Shown: piece after piece, positions 10,661 through 20,413 of the stretch
Numbering within the stretch: the stretch's first letter is position 1
How the letters are laid out: each line of letters starts with the position of its first letter
NCBI RefSeq assembly: GCF_900086715.1
Contig: NZ_FLKH01000012.1
Coordinates: 744,001 to 808,000 of the forward strand
DNA: 64,000 nt
Direction of reading: 5' to 3'
Source of the DNA: Gracilibacillus timonensis
Lineage (GTDB): Bacteria; Bacillota; Bacilli; Bacillales; Amphibacillaceae
Position numbers and translations under genes: made by a program
The notes under the pieces: model-generated
The model's input: the letters and a program-made list of their open reading frames with translations, nothing else
What the model was told of the DNA's origin: nothing
Database searches by the model: none

Positions 10661-12283
10661 ATGCGTATCGAATCTGATCGACTCGATTTACATAATAAAT
10701 TTATAGTGGACTATCAAGGTGAAAGGGAGACGGTGTTAGAGCAATTCGATTATAATCCATATGCTAACCAAGTGTTTCAAGATCGCCTGCAAGATATTCA
10801 CAAGACCTCATCAGAACGAAAAGCATTAACAGAAGTGCTAAGTACATTGAATAAACGCTGGTATGCTTCAGAGGTAACGATGGATAATATCAACAGATTA
10901 AATCAGGAGGATAGTGTGGTCGTTATTGGAGGGCAGCAGGCTGGAATCCTCACTGGACCGTTGTATACTATTCACAAAATCATTTCTATTATTGCTTTGG
11001 CACAAGAACAGGAGCAACATTTACAAGTGCCGGTGCTGCCGGTTTTTTGGATTGCAGGGGAAGATCATGACTTTGATGAAGTGAATCATCTTTTTATACC
11101 AGAAGATCAGCACTTACAGAAACGAAAAATAGACAGTGATCATCCAGAAAGAATGTCGGTATCCCACCGAGATATGGATAAAGCACGTGCACATAAATGG
11201 TTGCAATCACTATTTGGCTCCCTGCAAGAGACGGCACATACGAAGCAATTATTTCATCGCGTAGCGGATCATTTGGAACAATCGCATACTTATGTTGATT
11301 TTTTTGCGGCATTTATCCATGATTTGTTTGCTGAGAGTGGAATTATTCTCGTGGATTCCGGTGCGCCGGAGCTTCGTCGGATTGAATCGGACTTCTTCAA
11401 GCAATTAATCAATAAACAGCCGGATATCAGTGCTGCTGTCTATCACGCTTCACAGTCAATGCAGAAAAAGGGATATCACCTTAGTGTCGAGGTAGAACAA
11501 ACAGATGCTCACTTGTTTGTTGAAGTGGAAGGTGAGCGTATTTTATTGCAGAAGGAGCAAGATAAGTGGATAGGGAAGCATAATGAATGTTGTTACTCCC
11601 AAACAGAATTACTCGAAATAGCAGATAAAGAACCAGAACGCTTAAGCAATAATGTAGTAACCAGGCCGTTAATGCAGGAGATGTTATTTCCGACACTAGC
11701 TTTTTTTGCTGGTCCGAGTGAGGCCGCATACTGGTCGTTATTAAAAGGAGCTTTTCATCAAGTCTCATTGCAGATGCCTCCTGTTTTACCGAGGTTGTCT
11801 TTCACACTGGTGGAACAAAAGGTCAGCAAGCAATTGAATCAGTTGGCGCTTGAACCGGCAGCCGTGATAAATCATGGAGTTCAATTAGAGAAACAACAGT
11901 GGCTGGCTGCGCAATCCCAACAGCCGATTGGCGAACTAACGAAACAATTTAAGCAAGGATTGGAGCGAAATCATCAGCCGTTTAGAGATATCTCTGAGCA
12001 ATTGGGGGATGATGTTGCTCAATATGCTGATAAAAATCTGCAGTTAATGTATTACCAAATTGAACAGCTTGCCAACCGGATGGAGAAAGAATTTTCACAT
12101 AAATATAAAAAACAGTTACAATTGTTTGATGCGGTTGAATTGCAGCTTCATCCACAAAATGGTTTGCAAGAAAGAGTTTGGAATATTATTTATTTTATTA
12201 ATCGTTATGGTACGAATTGGTTTCAAGAATTGCTGGTCTATCCCTTCGATTGGAAAGAACAGCATTATATCGTATATTTATAA
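10661..12283 (+). CDS. bshC: Bacillithiol synthase BshC
   Basis: A 540-residue cytosolic enzyme matching BshC (YllA), which adds cysteine to glucosaminyl-malate in the last step of bacillithiol synthesis, the main low-molecular-weight thiol of Bacilli. Conserved features include VVIGGQQAGILTGPLYT (~88-104), VFWIAGEDHDFDEVNH (~127-142) and a Rossmann-like core followed by a long C-terminal coiled coil (~390-510). The start has a ribosome binding site (aaaaaaggag). It precedes the mraZ cluster as in B. subtilis but is separated by a strong terminator, so it is probably its own unit. Confidence 0.93.
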   Translation: MRIESDRLDLHNKFIVDYQGERETVLEQFDYNPYANQVFQDRLQDIHKTSSERKALTEVLSTLNKRWYASEVTMDNINRLNQEDSVVVIGGQQAGILTGPLYTIHKIISIIALAQEQEQHLQVPVLPVFWIAGEDHDFDEVNHLFIPEDQHLQKRKIDSDHPERMSVSHRDMDKARAHKWLQSLFGSLQETAHTKQLFHRVADHLEQSHTYVDFFAAFIHDLFAESGIILVDSGAPELRRIESDFFKQLINKQPDISAAVYHASQSMQKKGYHLSVEVEQTDAHLFVEVEGERILLQKEQDKWIGKHNECCYSQTELLEIADKEPERLSNNVVTRPLMQEMLFPTLAFFAGPSEAAYWSLLKGAFHQVSLQMPPVLPRLSFTLVEQKVSKQLNQLALEPAAVINHGVQLEKQQWLAAQSQQPIGELTKQFKQGLERNHQPFRDISEQLGDDVAQYADKNLQLMYYQIEQLANRMEKEFSHKYKKQLQLFDAVELQLHPQNGLQERVWNIIYFINRYGTNWFQELLVYPFDWKEQHYIVYL

Positions 12284-12298
12284 TACTTCAAATATCAA

Positions 12299-12334
12299 GG
12301 GAGAAGAGTCGTAGCAGGCTCTTCTCCCTTTTTC
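12299..12334 (+). terminator. Intrinsic terminator after bshC
   Basis: A perfect 10-bp stem gggagaagag/ctcttctccc is followed by tttttc. The repeat copy at 12333 begins immediately after the T-run. Confidence 0.9.
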
Positions 12335-12434
12335 TTATAAGTAAAGAAAGCATACAATCCTTAGTATAATAGGACTTGGAATGATGTTGACCTGGAATGA
12401 ATCGCGCTACCGATAAGTTGGATGATATAAAGTA
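12333..12434. repeat. Dispersed intergenic repeat, short form (copy 1)
   Basis: About 100 bases that begin in the terminator tail (ataagtaaagaaag), run through a conserved core (agtataataggacttgga) and end with a left-arm-like taccgataag...gatataaagtag. Related copies occur at 29712 (split by the IS), 43465 and 49295, each after the terminator of an operon. Confidence 0.75.
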
Positions 12435-12652
12435 GCAGCCCCATTTATCCCATGTCGTCAAGTGGATTGAAACATCCCTCCTGACTTGCCACTTTCTCCC
12501 CACGATCCCCCACCTTGTTTTTTGATTCAAAAACATAGATATATCAAGCCATTCTGTCATTAAATATAGGAGCATTTAATTATTTTTAAAAATATAGTGG
12601 TGTAAAGTGGGGGAATGTGGTACGATAAAAAAAGAAAGTGGGGTGCGTGGCT
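12435..12652. other. mraZ upstream region
   Basis: This AT-rich spacer holds, next to mraZ, three GTGG direct repeats at 10-base spacing (12595-12620). Further upstream is an inverse-strand cluster of CCAC motifs (12489, 12500, 12510). No gene is supported. Confidence 0.5.
12595..12626 (+). promoter_or_regulatory. MraZ-box-like repeats with overlapping promoter
   Basis: GTGG begins at 12597, 12607 and 12617, exactly 10 bases apart, and again in helical phase at 12638. MraZ is known to bind short G-rich direct repeats about one helical turn apart upstream of its own gene. A possible -10 tacgat sits at 12621-12626, so MraZ bound here would overlap the -35 region and repress the dcw operon. Confidence 0.65.
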
Positions 12653-13084
12653 ATGTTCATGGGCGAGTATCAACATAACATTGATACCAAGGGACGTATC
12701 ATTGTTCCAGCGAAGTTCAGAGAAGGTTTGGGCGATCAGTTTGTTATTACCCGTGGTCTGGACCAATGTTTATTTGCTTACCCGATGAATGAGTGGCACC
12801 AGTTAGAAGAGAAATTAAAGAAGCTCCCACTTACTAAAAAGGATGCACGTGCCTTTACACGTTTCTTTTTTTCAGGTGCAGTAGAATGTGAGTTAGACAA
12901 ACAAGGAAGAATCAATATTCCAGGACCACTTCGTAAGTATGCAGCTATTGAAAAAGAGTGTGCGGTAATCGGTGTATCCAATCGAGTAGAATTCTGGGCG
13001 GAGGACAAATGGAACGAATTTGTCGATGTATCAGAAGAATCCTTCGCTGAAATAGCGGAGAATATGATGGATTTTGATTTGTAA
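12653..13084 (+). CDS. mraZ: Transcriptional regulator MraZ
   Basis: First gene of the dcw cluster. The 143-residue protein has two SpoVT/AbrB-like halves, each with a D-x-K-G-R-I/N-I/V-P motif ([13 protein letters not shown] ~12-24 and [13 protein letters not shown] ~83-95). MraZ is a ring-forming DNA-binding protein that represses its own operon. ATG 12653 gives the family N-terminus MFMGEYQHN and follows gtggggtg; the frame remains open to 12638 without a better start. GTGG repeats upstream probably form its operator. Confidence 0.95.
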   Translation: MFMGEYQHNIDTKGRIIVPAKFREGLGDQFVITRGLDQCLFAYPMNEWHQLEEKLKKLPLTKKDARAFTRFFFSGAVECELDKQGRINIPGPLRKYAAIEKECAVIGVSNRVEFWAEDKWNEFVDVSEESFAEIAENMMDFDL

Positions 13085-13106
13085 GCGGCGAGAAAGAGGT
13101 GACGGA

Positions 13107-14045
13107 ATGTTCGAACATTATACGGTATTAAGGCAAGCTACGGTTGACAATTTACATATTAATCCAGATGGTATCTATGTGGATTGTACATTGGGAGGGG
13201 GCGGACACGCTCAATTCCTATTGCAACACTTGAACAAAACAGGTCATTTGTTTGCCTTTGATCAAGATCAGACAGCCATTGAAGCAGCCAAAGAGCGTTT
13301 AAAAACATATGATGGACAAGTCACCTTCATTAAACAAAACTTTCGTTACTTACAAGAAGAGCTAGCCAAACATAATATAAATAAAGTCGATGGAGTAGTG
13401 TTTGATCTAGGTGTATCCTCTCCGCAATTTGACAGAGGAGAAAGAGGATTTAGTTATCAACACGATGCACCATTAGACATGAGAATGGATCAAGATCATC
13501 GTTTAACGGCCTTTCAAGTGGTAAACGAATGGTCTTATGAACAATTGGTATCTATTTTCTTTAAATATGGGGAAGAGAAATTTTCAAAACAAATAGCGAG
13601 AAAGATAGAAGCAGAAAGACAGAAAAAAGCTATAAATACCACGTTTGAACTGGTTGATCTCATTAAAGAGGCGATACCAGCTCCGGCTAGGCGAAAAGGT
13701 GGGCATCCAGCTAAGCGAATATTCCAAGCAATTCGTATAGCGGTGAATGATGAATTACAAGTTTTTGAAGATGCCCTTGAACAAGCGGGTGAACTGATTG
13801 CAGTGAATGGTCGTATTGCGGTGATTACATTTCATTCCCTTGAAGACCGTATCTGTAAACAAACGTTTAAAAAGTGGAGTACCCCGCCAGAATTACCGAG
13901 AAATATCCCAGTACTGCCAAGTGAATATCAACCAGCCTTCCAATTAATCAACAAAAAACCAATTATAGCAACGGAAGCAGAACTGGCGGAAAACAGGCGG
14001 TCCAAGTCAGCTAAATTAAGAGTCATTGAAAGAGTAAAAGAATAA
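13107..14045 (+). CDS. rsmH: 16S rRNA m4C1402 methyltransferase RsmH (MraW)
   Basis: A 312-residue SAM-dependent methyltransferase that N4-methylates C1402 of 16S rRNA in the ribosomal P site. Conserved features are [12 protein letters not shown] (SAM motif, ~27-38), [12 protein letters not shown] (~99-110), [15 protein letters not shown] and [16 protein letters not shown] 13107 follows aaagaggtga (13093-13102). It lies 22 bases after mraZ, the standard second position of the dcw cluster. Confidence 0.96.
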   Translation: MFEHYTVLRQATVDNLHINPDGIYVDCTLGGGGHAQFLLQHLNKTGHLFAFDQDQTAIEAAKERLKTYDGQVTFIKQNFRYLQEELAKHNINKVDGVVFDLGVSSPQFDRGERGFSYQHDAPLDMRMDQDHRLTAFQVVNEWSYEQLVSIFFKYGEEKFSKQIARKIEAERQKKAINTTFELVDLIKEAIPAPARRKGGHPAKRIFQAIRIAVNDELQVFEDALEQAGELIAVNGRIAVITFHSLEDRICKQTFKKWSTPPELPRNIPVLPSEYQPAFQLINKKPIIATEAELAENRRSKSAKLRVIERVKE

Positions 14046-14099
14046 TGACTAATTTTTATAACAACCTCTATCAGTTAAGTAAGGAAAGGTGGCAAAAGA

Positions 14100-14477
14100 A
14101 TGAGTAGTCAACACGCTAAAGATCTTAGATATGACAGTGTAAGTCAGCCGGTAAGGCAGCCTAAGATTGTACGGAAGAAGGTAAAAGTACAGAAACGCTG
14201 GGTCACTCGCGGCGAAAAAATTATGTATGCTGCATGTGCCGCTATTTTCCTGAGTATGTCGGCTTATATCGTTTCGTATAGCTCAACCTTAGACCAGCTC
14301 AACCGGGAAGTAGAGACATTAAACACGCAAGTGGAACAACAAAATGTAGTGAATACGAATCTATCTTATGAAGTAAAAGAACTAAGTCAGCCAGAGCGTA
14401 TTATTGAAAATGCTAAAGCAAATGGTTTGAAAATTCAGAATACCAAAGTTAAGCAAGCAAATGAATTAGTAGATTAG
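14100..14477 (+). CDS. ftsL: Cell division protein FtsL
   Basis: A 125-residue single-pass membrane protein with a basic cytoplasmic N-terminus (~1-40), one membrane segment (~41-60) and an extracellular leucine-zipper coiled coil (~61-100). It forms the FtsL-DivIC-DivIB complex that regulates septal peptidoglycan synthesis. Sequence is poorly conserved in this family; position between rsmH and pbpB and topology make the call. The pbpB start codons lie within ten bases of its stop. Confidence 0.9.
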   Translation: MSSQHAKDLRYDSVSQPVRQPKIVRKKVKVQKRWVTRGEKIMYAACAAIFLSMSAYIVSYSSTLDQLNREVETLNTQVEQQNVVNTNLSYEVKELSQPERIIENAKANGLKIQNTKVKQANELVD

Positions 14478-14486
14478 GTGTTGATG

Positions 14487-16709
14487 ATGAAAAATAAGGT
14501 GACACAAATCATGCCAACGATCTGGATTATCCTTTTTGCTTTACTCTTCACCATTATTTTGGGGCGATTTCTCTATATCCAAGTATCAGGGGAAGCGTCT
14601 GGTGTCGATATACAACAACTGGCTGATGAAAAACGAACCAATCATTATACGATTCCAGCAGAAAGAGGAACGATATATGATCGTACCGGTATGCCGTTGG
14701 CGCAAGAACATACGGTGTATCGTTTATATGCTGTGTTAGACGAAGGTCAAACAAGTAATCCAGAATCGCCATTGCATGTAACAGATGTGGACAAGACGGC
14801 AGCAGGATTAGCTCCTATTCTGGGAATGGAAGAAGCTGAAATAGCAGAGAGTTTGAATGCAGGTATTGAAAATGGTCAGTTCCAAGTGGAATTCGGTGCT
14901 CAAGCTAGGGAATTAAATCAAGAACAGAAAGAGGCCGTAGAAGAACTAGAACTGCCAGGGATTCATTTTCTTGAAGAACCGATTCGTTTTTATCCTAACG
15001 GCATGTTTGCTTCTCGCACAATTGGTTTAACGGATAAACAAGAATCCAATATTGTTGGAATTAATGGCATTGAAGGGCTGATGAATGATGATTTAACTGG
15101 TGTGGATGGAAGTCTTTCTTACCAGCGAGACCAGTTCAATATGAAGCTACTTAACCCTAAAGAAGTAATTAATGAACCAGATAACGGAGACAGTGTCGTG
15201 TTGACGCTGGATCAAAAAATACAAACATTACTTGAGGACGCTTTGTCAGAAGTTACCGAACAATACAACCCAGCCAATGTGTCGGCTGTGGTTATGAATC
15301 CTAAAACAGGAGAGGTATTAGGCTTAGGTAACCGCCCAAGCTATAATCCGAATGATATGAATGAAGTATCTAATTGGTACAACGATGTAATCTCCACACC
15401 ATTTGAACCAGGTTCGACGATGAAGATTTTCACCTTGGCAGCAGCTATAGATGCTGGGGTGTGGAACCCTGACGAGGAATATAAGTCTGGAACTTATAAG
15501 GCAACCGATAATACGGACTCTATTGGCGATCACAATGGTGGGCGTGGTTGGGGAACGATTTCTTTCTTAGAAGGAATTCAACGATCTTCCAACGTGGCAG
15601 CGGCCAAGTTAAGTTATGAAAAGCTGGGCAAGGAACGATTCTATGATTATTTCCAATCATTTGATTTGGATAAAGAAACTGAAATCGATCTACCCAGTGA
15701 AGTAGCAGGTAGTCTCGTGGAAGGTGGGCCAATCGAACAGGTTACCACCTCATTTGGTCAAGGAAGCACGGCAACCCCGATACAAATAATGAAAGCAGCC
15801 ACCGCGATAGCTAATGGCGGACAGATGATGAAGCCGTATGTAATTAGTAAGGTAGTGGATGGTGATACAAGTGAAGTACTGGCCGAGCAACAGCCAGAAG
15901 TGGTAAAAGAACCGATATCGGCAGAAGCAGCAAGTGAGACGTTAAGTATATTAGAAACGGTTATTTCTTCTGAAAACGGCACAGGACACAATATTTATAA
16001 CCTAGATGGTTATACCGTTGCGGGTAAAACGGGAACAGCGCAAATACCCGATTCAGAGTCGGGAGGCTATAAAACAGGAAAGGAGAACCACGTGTTTTCT
16101 TTTATTGGTATGGCCCCTGCTGAGGATCCTGAATTGATGATTTATGTCTCTGTAAAAGAGCCAGAATTAGAAGATACGGAGACAGGTTCTGCACCGGTAT
16201 CTTTTATTTTCAAAAACGTAATGGAGAATGGCTTGCGTTATTTAAACATTCGACCTGATAAAGAGTCAGATCAACCAATAGAGGCCATTGATATGCCTGC
16301 CTGGGAAGGTAAGCAAACAAATGCGGTAGTGGAAGAGTTAGAGCAAGCAGGTGTAGCACCTGTTGTGATTGGTGATGGCGAGCAAGTAGATAAAGTAAAT
16401 ATTGCAGAAGGCGACAAAATTTCTTCTAGACAGACTGTGTTCATTGTGACTGATCAGCCACAGATGCCAGATATGCAGGGATGGTCATTTAGAGATGTTC
16501 TTATGCTTAGAGACTTTTTGGACTTGGATGTGGAATGGATCGGCAGCGGTTATGTGGTGAAGCAAAGTATTGAGCCTGGGACACCATTAAATGAACAAGG
16601 TTATGTCATGCTCGAATTAGAAGAGCCAAGCGGAGAACCGTCTGATCCAGAAGAGGAAGAAGAAACAGAGGAAACGGAAGAGACAGAGGATGCAGAAGAG
16701 GAAGGATAG
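14487..16709 (+). CDS. pbpB: Penicillin-binding protein 2B, septal transpeptidase
   Basis: Class B PBP of the divisome. It has an N-terminal membrane anchor (~10-30), a dimerisation domain, a transpeptidase domain with catalytic STMK (in FEPGSTMKIF), SSN and KTGTA motifs, and two C-terminal PASTA domains. The tail after the last PASTA is very acidic, about 25 residues mostly Glu, Asp and Thr, which is unusual and may reflect salt adaptation. ATG 14487 or 14484 could be the start; aggtg at 14476-14480 favours 14487. It crosslinks peptidoglycan at the septum with an FtsW-type glycosyltransferase, which is not in this window. Confidence 0.94.
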   Translation: MKNKVTQIMPTIWIILFALLFTIILGRFLYIQVSGEASGVDIQQLADEKRTNHYTIPAERGTIYDRTGMPLAQEHTVYRLYAVLDEGQTSNPESPLHVTDVDKTAAGLAPILGMEEAEIAESLNAGIENGQFQVEFGAQARELNQEQKEAVEELELPGIHFLEEPIRFYPNGMFASRTIGLTDKQESNIVGINGIEGLMNDDLTGVDGSLSYQRDQFNMKLLNPKEVINEPDNGDSVVLTLDQKIQTLLEDALSEVTEQYNPANVSAVVMNPKTGEVLGLGNRPSYNPNDMNEVSNWYNDVISTPFEPGSTMKIFTLAAAIDAGVWNPDEEYKSGTYKATDNTDSIGDHNGGRGWGTISFLEGIQRSSNVAAAKLSYEKLGKERFYDYFQSFDLDKETEIDLPSEVAGSLVEGGPIEQVTTSFGQGSTATPIQIMKAATAIANGGQMMKPYVISKVVDGDTSEVLAEQQPEVVKEPISAEAASETLSILETVISSENGTGHNIYNLDGYTVAGKTGTAQIPDSESGGYKTGKENHVFSFIGMAPAEDPELMIYVSVKEPELEDTETGSAPVSFIFKNVMENGLRYLNIRPDKESDQPIEAIDMPAWEGKQTNAVVEELEQAGVAPVVIGDGEQVDKVNIAEGDKISSRQTVFIVTDQPQMPDMQGWSFRDVLMLRDFLDLDVEWIGSGYVVKQSIEPGTPLNEQGYVMLELEEPSGEPSDPEEEEETEETEETEDAEEEG

Positions 16710-16795
16710 TAGGTGATAAGACACAGTGTTCTATTCCTGCTTAAGTCATCATATATTGGGACAAATAGTTTCTAAGAGTAAAAAGGAGATTTGCT

Positions 16796-18721
16796 ATGAA
16801 ACGAATGACCAATATTCAGGTGCAGCGCAGAATAGTGACTGTGTTTCTTTTTGCATTTTGTGTGATGTTAGTGATTTTTATTCGATTAGGATATGTACAA
16901 TTTGCCTTGTCTGATTTTTTAGGTGCGCAAGCAGAAGAACTTTGGAGCCGTGATATTGTGTTTGAACCGGAACGTGGTAAAATTGTTGATAGTAATGAAG
17001 AGGTATTGGCTGAAAATGTCTCCGCTCCAACGGTGATGGTCGTACCTAGACAAATTAACAATCCAGAACAAACAGCTGAGCTATTAGCAAAGGCATTGTC
17101 AATGAGCAAGGAAAAAGTAATGGAATACCTGCAACAAAATGAACGCATTGTTATTTTAAAGCCAGAGGGTCGAAAGATTTCAGAAGAAAAAGCGCAGGCG
17201 GTACAAGCCTTACATTTGGACGGTGTCTATATTGCAGAGGATTCGATCAGACATTATCCTAATGGTGCTTATTTATCTCACGTATTAGGGTTCAGTGGCA
17301 TTGATAATCAAGGCTTGACGGGTCTTGAATTGAGATATGATGAATTGTTAAGTGGTAAGAAGGGGAGTTTATCTTTTTATAGTGACGCAAAGGGAAAACG
17401 ACTAGAGCAAAAAGCAGATAAATATACAGCACCAGTTGATGGTTTAGATTTGCAATTAACCATTGATGATCGCGTCCAAACAATTATGGAGCGTGAACTA
17501 GATATTGCAGAAGAAACATATCATCCGGATGGTGCCATAGCAATAGCGGTAAACCCTAAAGACGGTAGTATCTTAGGTATGACCTCGAGACCTAATTTTG
17601 ATCCAGCAAACTATCAGGATATTGGTGCAGAAGTATATAACAGAAATTTGCCAATTTGGAGTACTTATGAACCAGGATCTACGTTTAAGATTATTACGCT
17701 GGCGGCTGCCTTGGAAGAAAACCTTGTTGACTTAGAGAATGATACTTATTATGATGACGGGGACATTGAAGTAGAAGGAGTAAAGTTACATAGTTGGAAA
17801 CGCGGCGGACATGGTCAGCAGACCTTTTTGGAGGTCGTCCAAAATTCCTCTAACCCAGGCTTTGTTGTCTTAGGGCAGAAGCTAGGAAAGGAGCGTCTTT
17901 TCTCTTACATTGATCAATTTGGTTTTGGTAAAAAGACAGGTGTCGATTTACAAGGAGAGGCAAAAGGCATTCTCTTTGACTTAGATAATGTTGGTCCAAT
18001 CGAGCTGGCAACGACTGCCTTTGGTCAAGGTGTATCGGTCACTCCTATTCAGCAAGTGATGGCCGTATCCGCAGCTGTTAATGGTGGATATCTATATAAA
18101 CCTTACGTAGCGAAATCGTTCCTTGATCCTGTTACTGGAGAGGTCGTTTCAGAGACCGAGCCCGAATTGCAGCGTCGTGTAATTGGACAAGAAACGTCCA
18201 AAAAAGTGCGTGAAGCGCTGGAATCGGTTGTTGCTTTAGGGACGGGACGGAGTGCTTACGTAGACGGTTATCGAATCGGCGGAAAAACTGGAACTGCCCA
18301 AAAGGTCGGAGAAGGGGGACGATATATGGAAAACAATCATATTGTATCTTTTATCGGGTTTGCCCCCGCAAACGACCCGGAGATTGTCGTATATGTAGCA
18401 GTGGATAACCCTAAAGATGTTGTACAGTTTGGTGGGGTTGTTGCGGCACCGATTGTAGGAACGATTATAGAAGATAGTTTGCGTGCGTTAGGAGTACCGA
18501 AACAGGAGGAAGGTTTAGAGAAAGATTATGAATGGCCGGAATCTCCTCCTGTTGAGGTTCCCGATTTAATTGGCTTGCAGAAAACGAAATTACAAGAATA
18601 TTTACTATCGCTGCAAGTGGAGATTGTGGGAGAAGGTGATTATATCTTGGATCAATCACCTAAAGCAGGAACAAGAGTAGCAGAAGGAAGCAAAGTTCGG
18701 TTAGTATTAGGAGATCAATAG
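16796..18721 (+). CDS. spoVD: Stage V sporulation protein D, cortex transpeptidase
   Basis: A 641-residue class B PBP, paralogous to PbpB next door, with membrane anchor (~15-37), transpeptidase motifs GSTFK, NSSN and KTGTAQ, and one C-terminal PASTA domain (~580-640). SpoVD is required for spore cortex peptidoglycan synthesis and pairs with SpoVE. The ribosome binding site aaaaaggaga precedes the ATG. A tcatatatt sequence at ~16750 recalls a sigma-E -35 element, but the -10 match is poor, so mother-cell control is inferred mainly from the family. Confidence 0.94.
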   Translation: MKRMTNIQVQRRIVTVFLFAFCVMLVIFIRLGYVQFALSDFLGAQAEELWSRDIVFEPERGKIVDSNEEVLAENVSAPTVMVVPRQINNPEQTAELLAKALSMSKEKVMEYLQQNERIVILKPEGRKISEEKAQAVQALHLDGVYIAEDSIRHYPNGAYLSHVLGFSGIDNQGLTGLELRYDELLSGKKGSLSFYSDAKGKRLEQKADKYTAPVDGLDLQLTIDDRVQTIMERELDIAEETYHPDGAIAIAVNPKDGSILGMTSRPNFDPANYQDIGAEVYNRNLPIWSTYEPGSTFKIITLAAALEENLVDLENDTYYDDGDIEVEGVKLHSWKRGGHGQQTFLEVVQNSSNPGFVVLGQKLGKERLFSYIDQFGFGKKTGVDLQGEAKGILFDLDNVGPIELATTAFGQGVSVTPIQQVMAVSAAVNGGYLYKPYVAKSFLDPVTGEVVSETEPELQRRVIGQETSKKVREALESVVALGTGRSAYVDGYRIGGKTGTAQKVGEGGRYMENNHIVSFIGFAPANDPEIVVYVAVDNPKDVVQFGGVVAAPIVGTIIEDSLRALGVPKQEEGLEKDYEWPESPPVEVPDLIGLQKTKLQEYLLSLQVEIVGEGDYILDQSPKAGTRVAEGSKVRLVLGDQ

Positions 18722-18754
18722 CAAAATATAAATGCTTTTGTTATAATGTTCTGG

Positions 18755-18783
18755 TTGTCTATCGATAGATAAATCGATAAAAT
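18755..18783 (+). promoter_or_regulatory. Sigma-A-type promoter for murE
   Basis: A -35 ttgtct (18755-18760), 17-base spacer and -10 taaaat (18778-18783) lie in the spoVD-murE gap, about 92 bases before the murE start. It could supply vegetative expression of murE, mraY and murD independently of spoVD. Confidence 0.55.
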
Positions 18784-18874
18784 AGAGATAATGTTTAAGA
18801 TGAGAGACGTAAAAAACAGATGACGTGATTAGCTTCGTCAAAAATAGCTCATCCTTAAAATGGGAAGGTGAATA

Positions 18875-20341
18875 ATGATGTATGCAACTGACTTGATAAA
18901 ACAATTACCCGATTATACGTGTGAAGCAGAAATAGCTAATATTGAAATAAAACAAATGGAGATGGATCATCGATTGTTAGAAGAAGATTCTATGTTTGTT
19001 TGTATTGCTGGTTACACGGTGGATGGGCATCAATTTGCAGCAGCAGCGGTAGAAAACGGTGCTCGAATTATCATAGCTGAGAAACCTGTGGCAGTAGATG
19101 TGCCAGTAGTAATGGTTCCTGACAGCAAACGTGCTTTGGCGCTGTTGGCTAATGTGTTTTATCGGCATCCTTCCCGTCAATTACAGGTGATTGGTGTGAC
19201 AGGCACCAACGGCAAGACATCTGTCACCCATATCATTAATGAGATCCATCGACACGTTCAAAAACGAACAGCAATGATTGGCACGATTGAAATGGTCATT
19301 GATGAGGAAGTGTTTCCAGTCAAGAATACAACGCCTGATGCCTTGTTTTTGCAAAAGAATCTTGCGGCAATGGTAGATAAGGATATTGAAACGGCGACGA
19401 TGGAAATTTCCTCGCATGCCTTAGATTTAGGCAGAGTGCACGGGCTAGATGTGGATATTGCTGTATTTACTAATCTAAGTCAGGATCACCTCGATTATCA
19501 CGAAACAATGGAGAAGTATTTATTTGCAAAAAGCCTATTATTTGCGCAGCTGGGCAATTCTCTCGCAGACGACCGGCGCAAGTATGCCATTATCAATAAC
19601 GATGACGGTCATGCCGATTTCTTAAAAAGGGCAACCGCTCAACCGCTTATCACCTATGGCGTCAAAAAAGAAGCGACCTTTTGTGCCTGCAACGTTGAAT
19701 TAAAGGCAAGTGGCGTGTCATTTATCATGAAGACACCGAAAGGAGATCTACTGATTGACAGTCCCTTAATGGGAATGTTTAGCGTCTATAACCTGCTTGC
19801 TGCAGCGGCCGCGGCCTATGCATCTGGGATTGATTTGGAATCGATACAGACCGTTTTGAATCAAACATCTGGAGTGAAGGGGCGTTTTCAACCAGTAGAA
19901 CATGCTGGCCGCTTTGGTGTAATCGTGGATTATGCACATACGTCTGATTCATTAGAGAATGTATTAACCACGATTAAACGATTCTGTGAAGGAAATATCT
20001 ATGTCATAGTAGGTTGTGGTGGTGATCGTGACCGAGCCAAACGCCCTTTAATGGCGCAAGTAGCATGTCGATATGCAGACCAAGCAATCTTCACGTCTGA
20101 TAATCCGCGATCTGAAGCACCAGAAGCGATTATCGATGATATGGTGGATGATCTTCCTTTTGTCAATTATCAGATAGTAGTGGATCGTGAACAAGCGATT
20201 AAACAAGCAATAGAACAAGCGGAGGAACACGATGTGGTGCTCATTGCTGGCAAAGGACATGAAACCTATCAGATTGTCGGAGAGGAAGTGCGTCACTTTG
20301 ACGATGAGGCGATAGCGAAGAAGTATCTACCGCAACGATAA
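18875..20341 (+). CDS. murE: UDP-MurNAc-tripeptide synthetase, meso-DAP-adding
   Basis: A 488-residue Mur ligase that adds the third amino acid to UDP-MurNAc-L-Ala-D-Glu. The ATP-binding GVTGTNGKTS motif is at ~107-116, and DNPR at 409-412 is the signature of enzymes using meso-diaminopimelate. TTPDALFLQK and the SSHALDLGRVHG region are also conserved. ATG 18875 follows gggaaggtga; the adjacent ATG 18878 is equally possible. It follows spoVD and precedes mraY. Confidence 0.96.
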   Translation: MMYATDLIKQLPDYTCEAEIANIEIKQMEMDHRLLEEDSMFVCIAGYTVDGHQFAAAAVENGARIIIAEKPVAVDVPVVMVPDSKRALALLANVFYRHPSRQLQVIGVTGTNGKTSVTHIINEIHRHVQKRTAMIGTIEMVIDEEVFPVKNTTPDALFLQKNLAAMVDKDIETATMEISSHALDLGRVHGLDVDIAVFTNLSQDHLDYHETMEKYLFAKSLLFAQLGNSLADDRRKYAIINNDDGHADFLKRATAQPLITYGVKKEATFCACNVELKASGVSFIMKTPKGDLLIDSPLMGMFSVYNLLAAAAAAYASGIDLESIQTVLNQTSGVKGRFQPVEHAGRFGVIVDYAHTSDSLENVLTTIKRFCEGNIYVIVGCGGDRDRAKRPLMAQVACRYADQAIFTSDNPRSEAPEAIIDDMVDDLPFVNYQIVVDREQAIKQAIEQAEEHDVVLIAGKGHETYQIVGEEVRHFDDEAIAKKYLPQR

Positions 20342-20413
20342 GCCTCACTGCACATATGAATCCATGAATGAACAGCGCCATTTTTGTTAATCAAGATAGG
20401 AGAGAATATAGAA

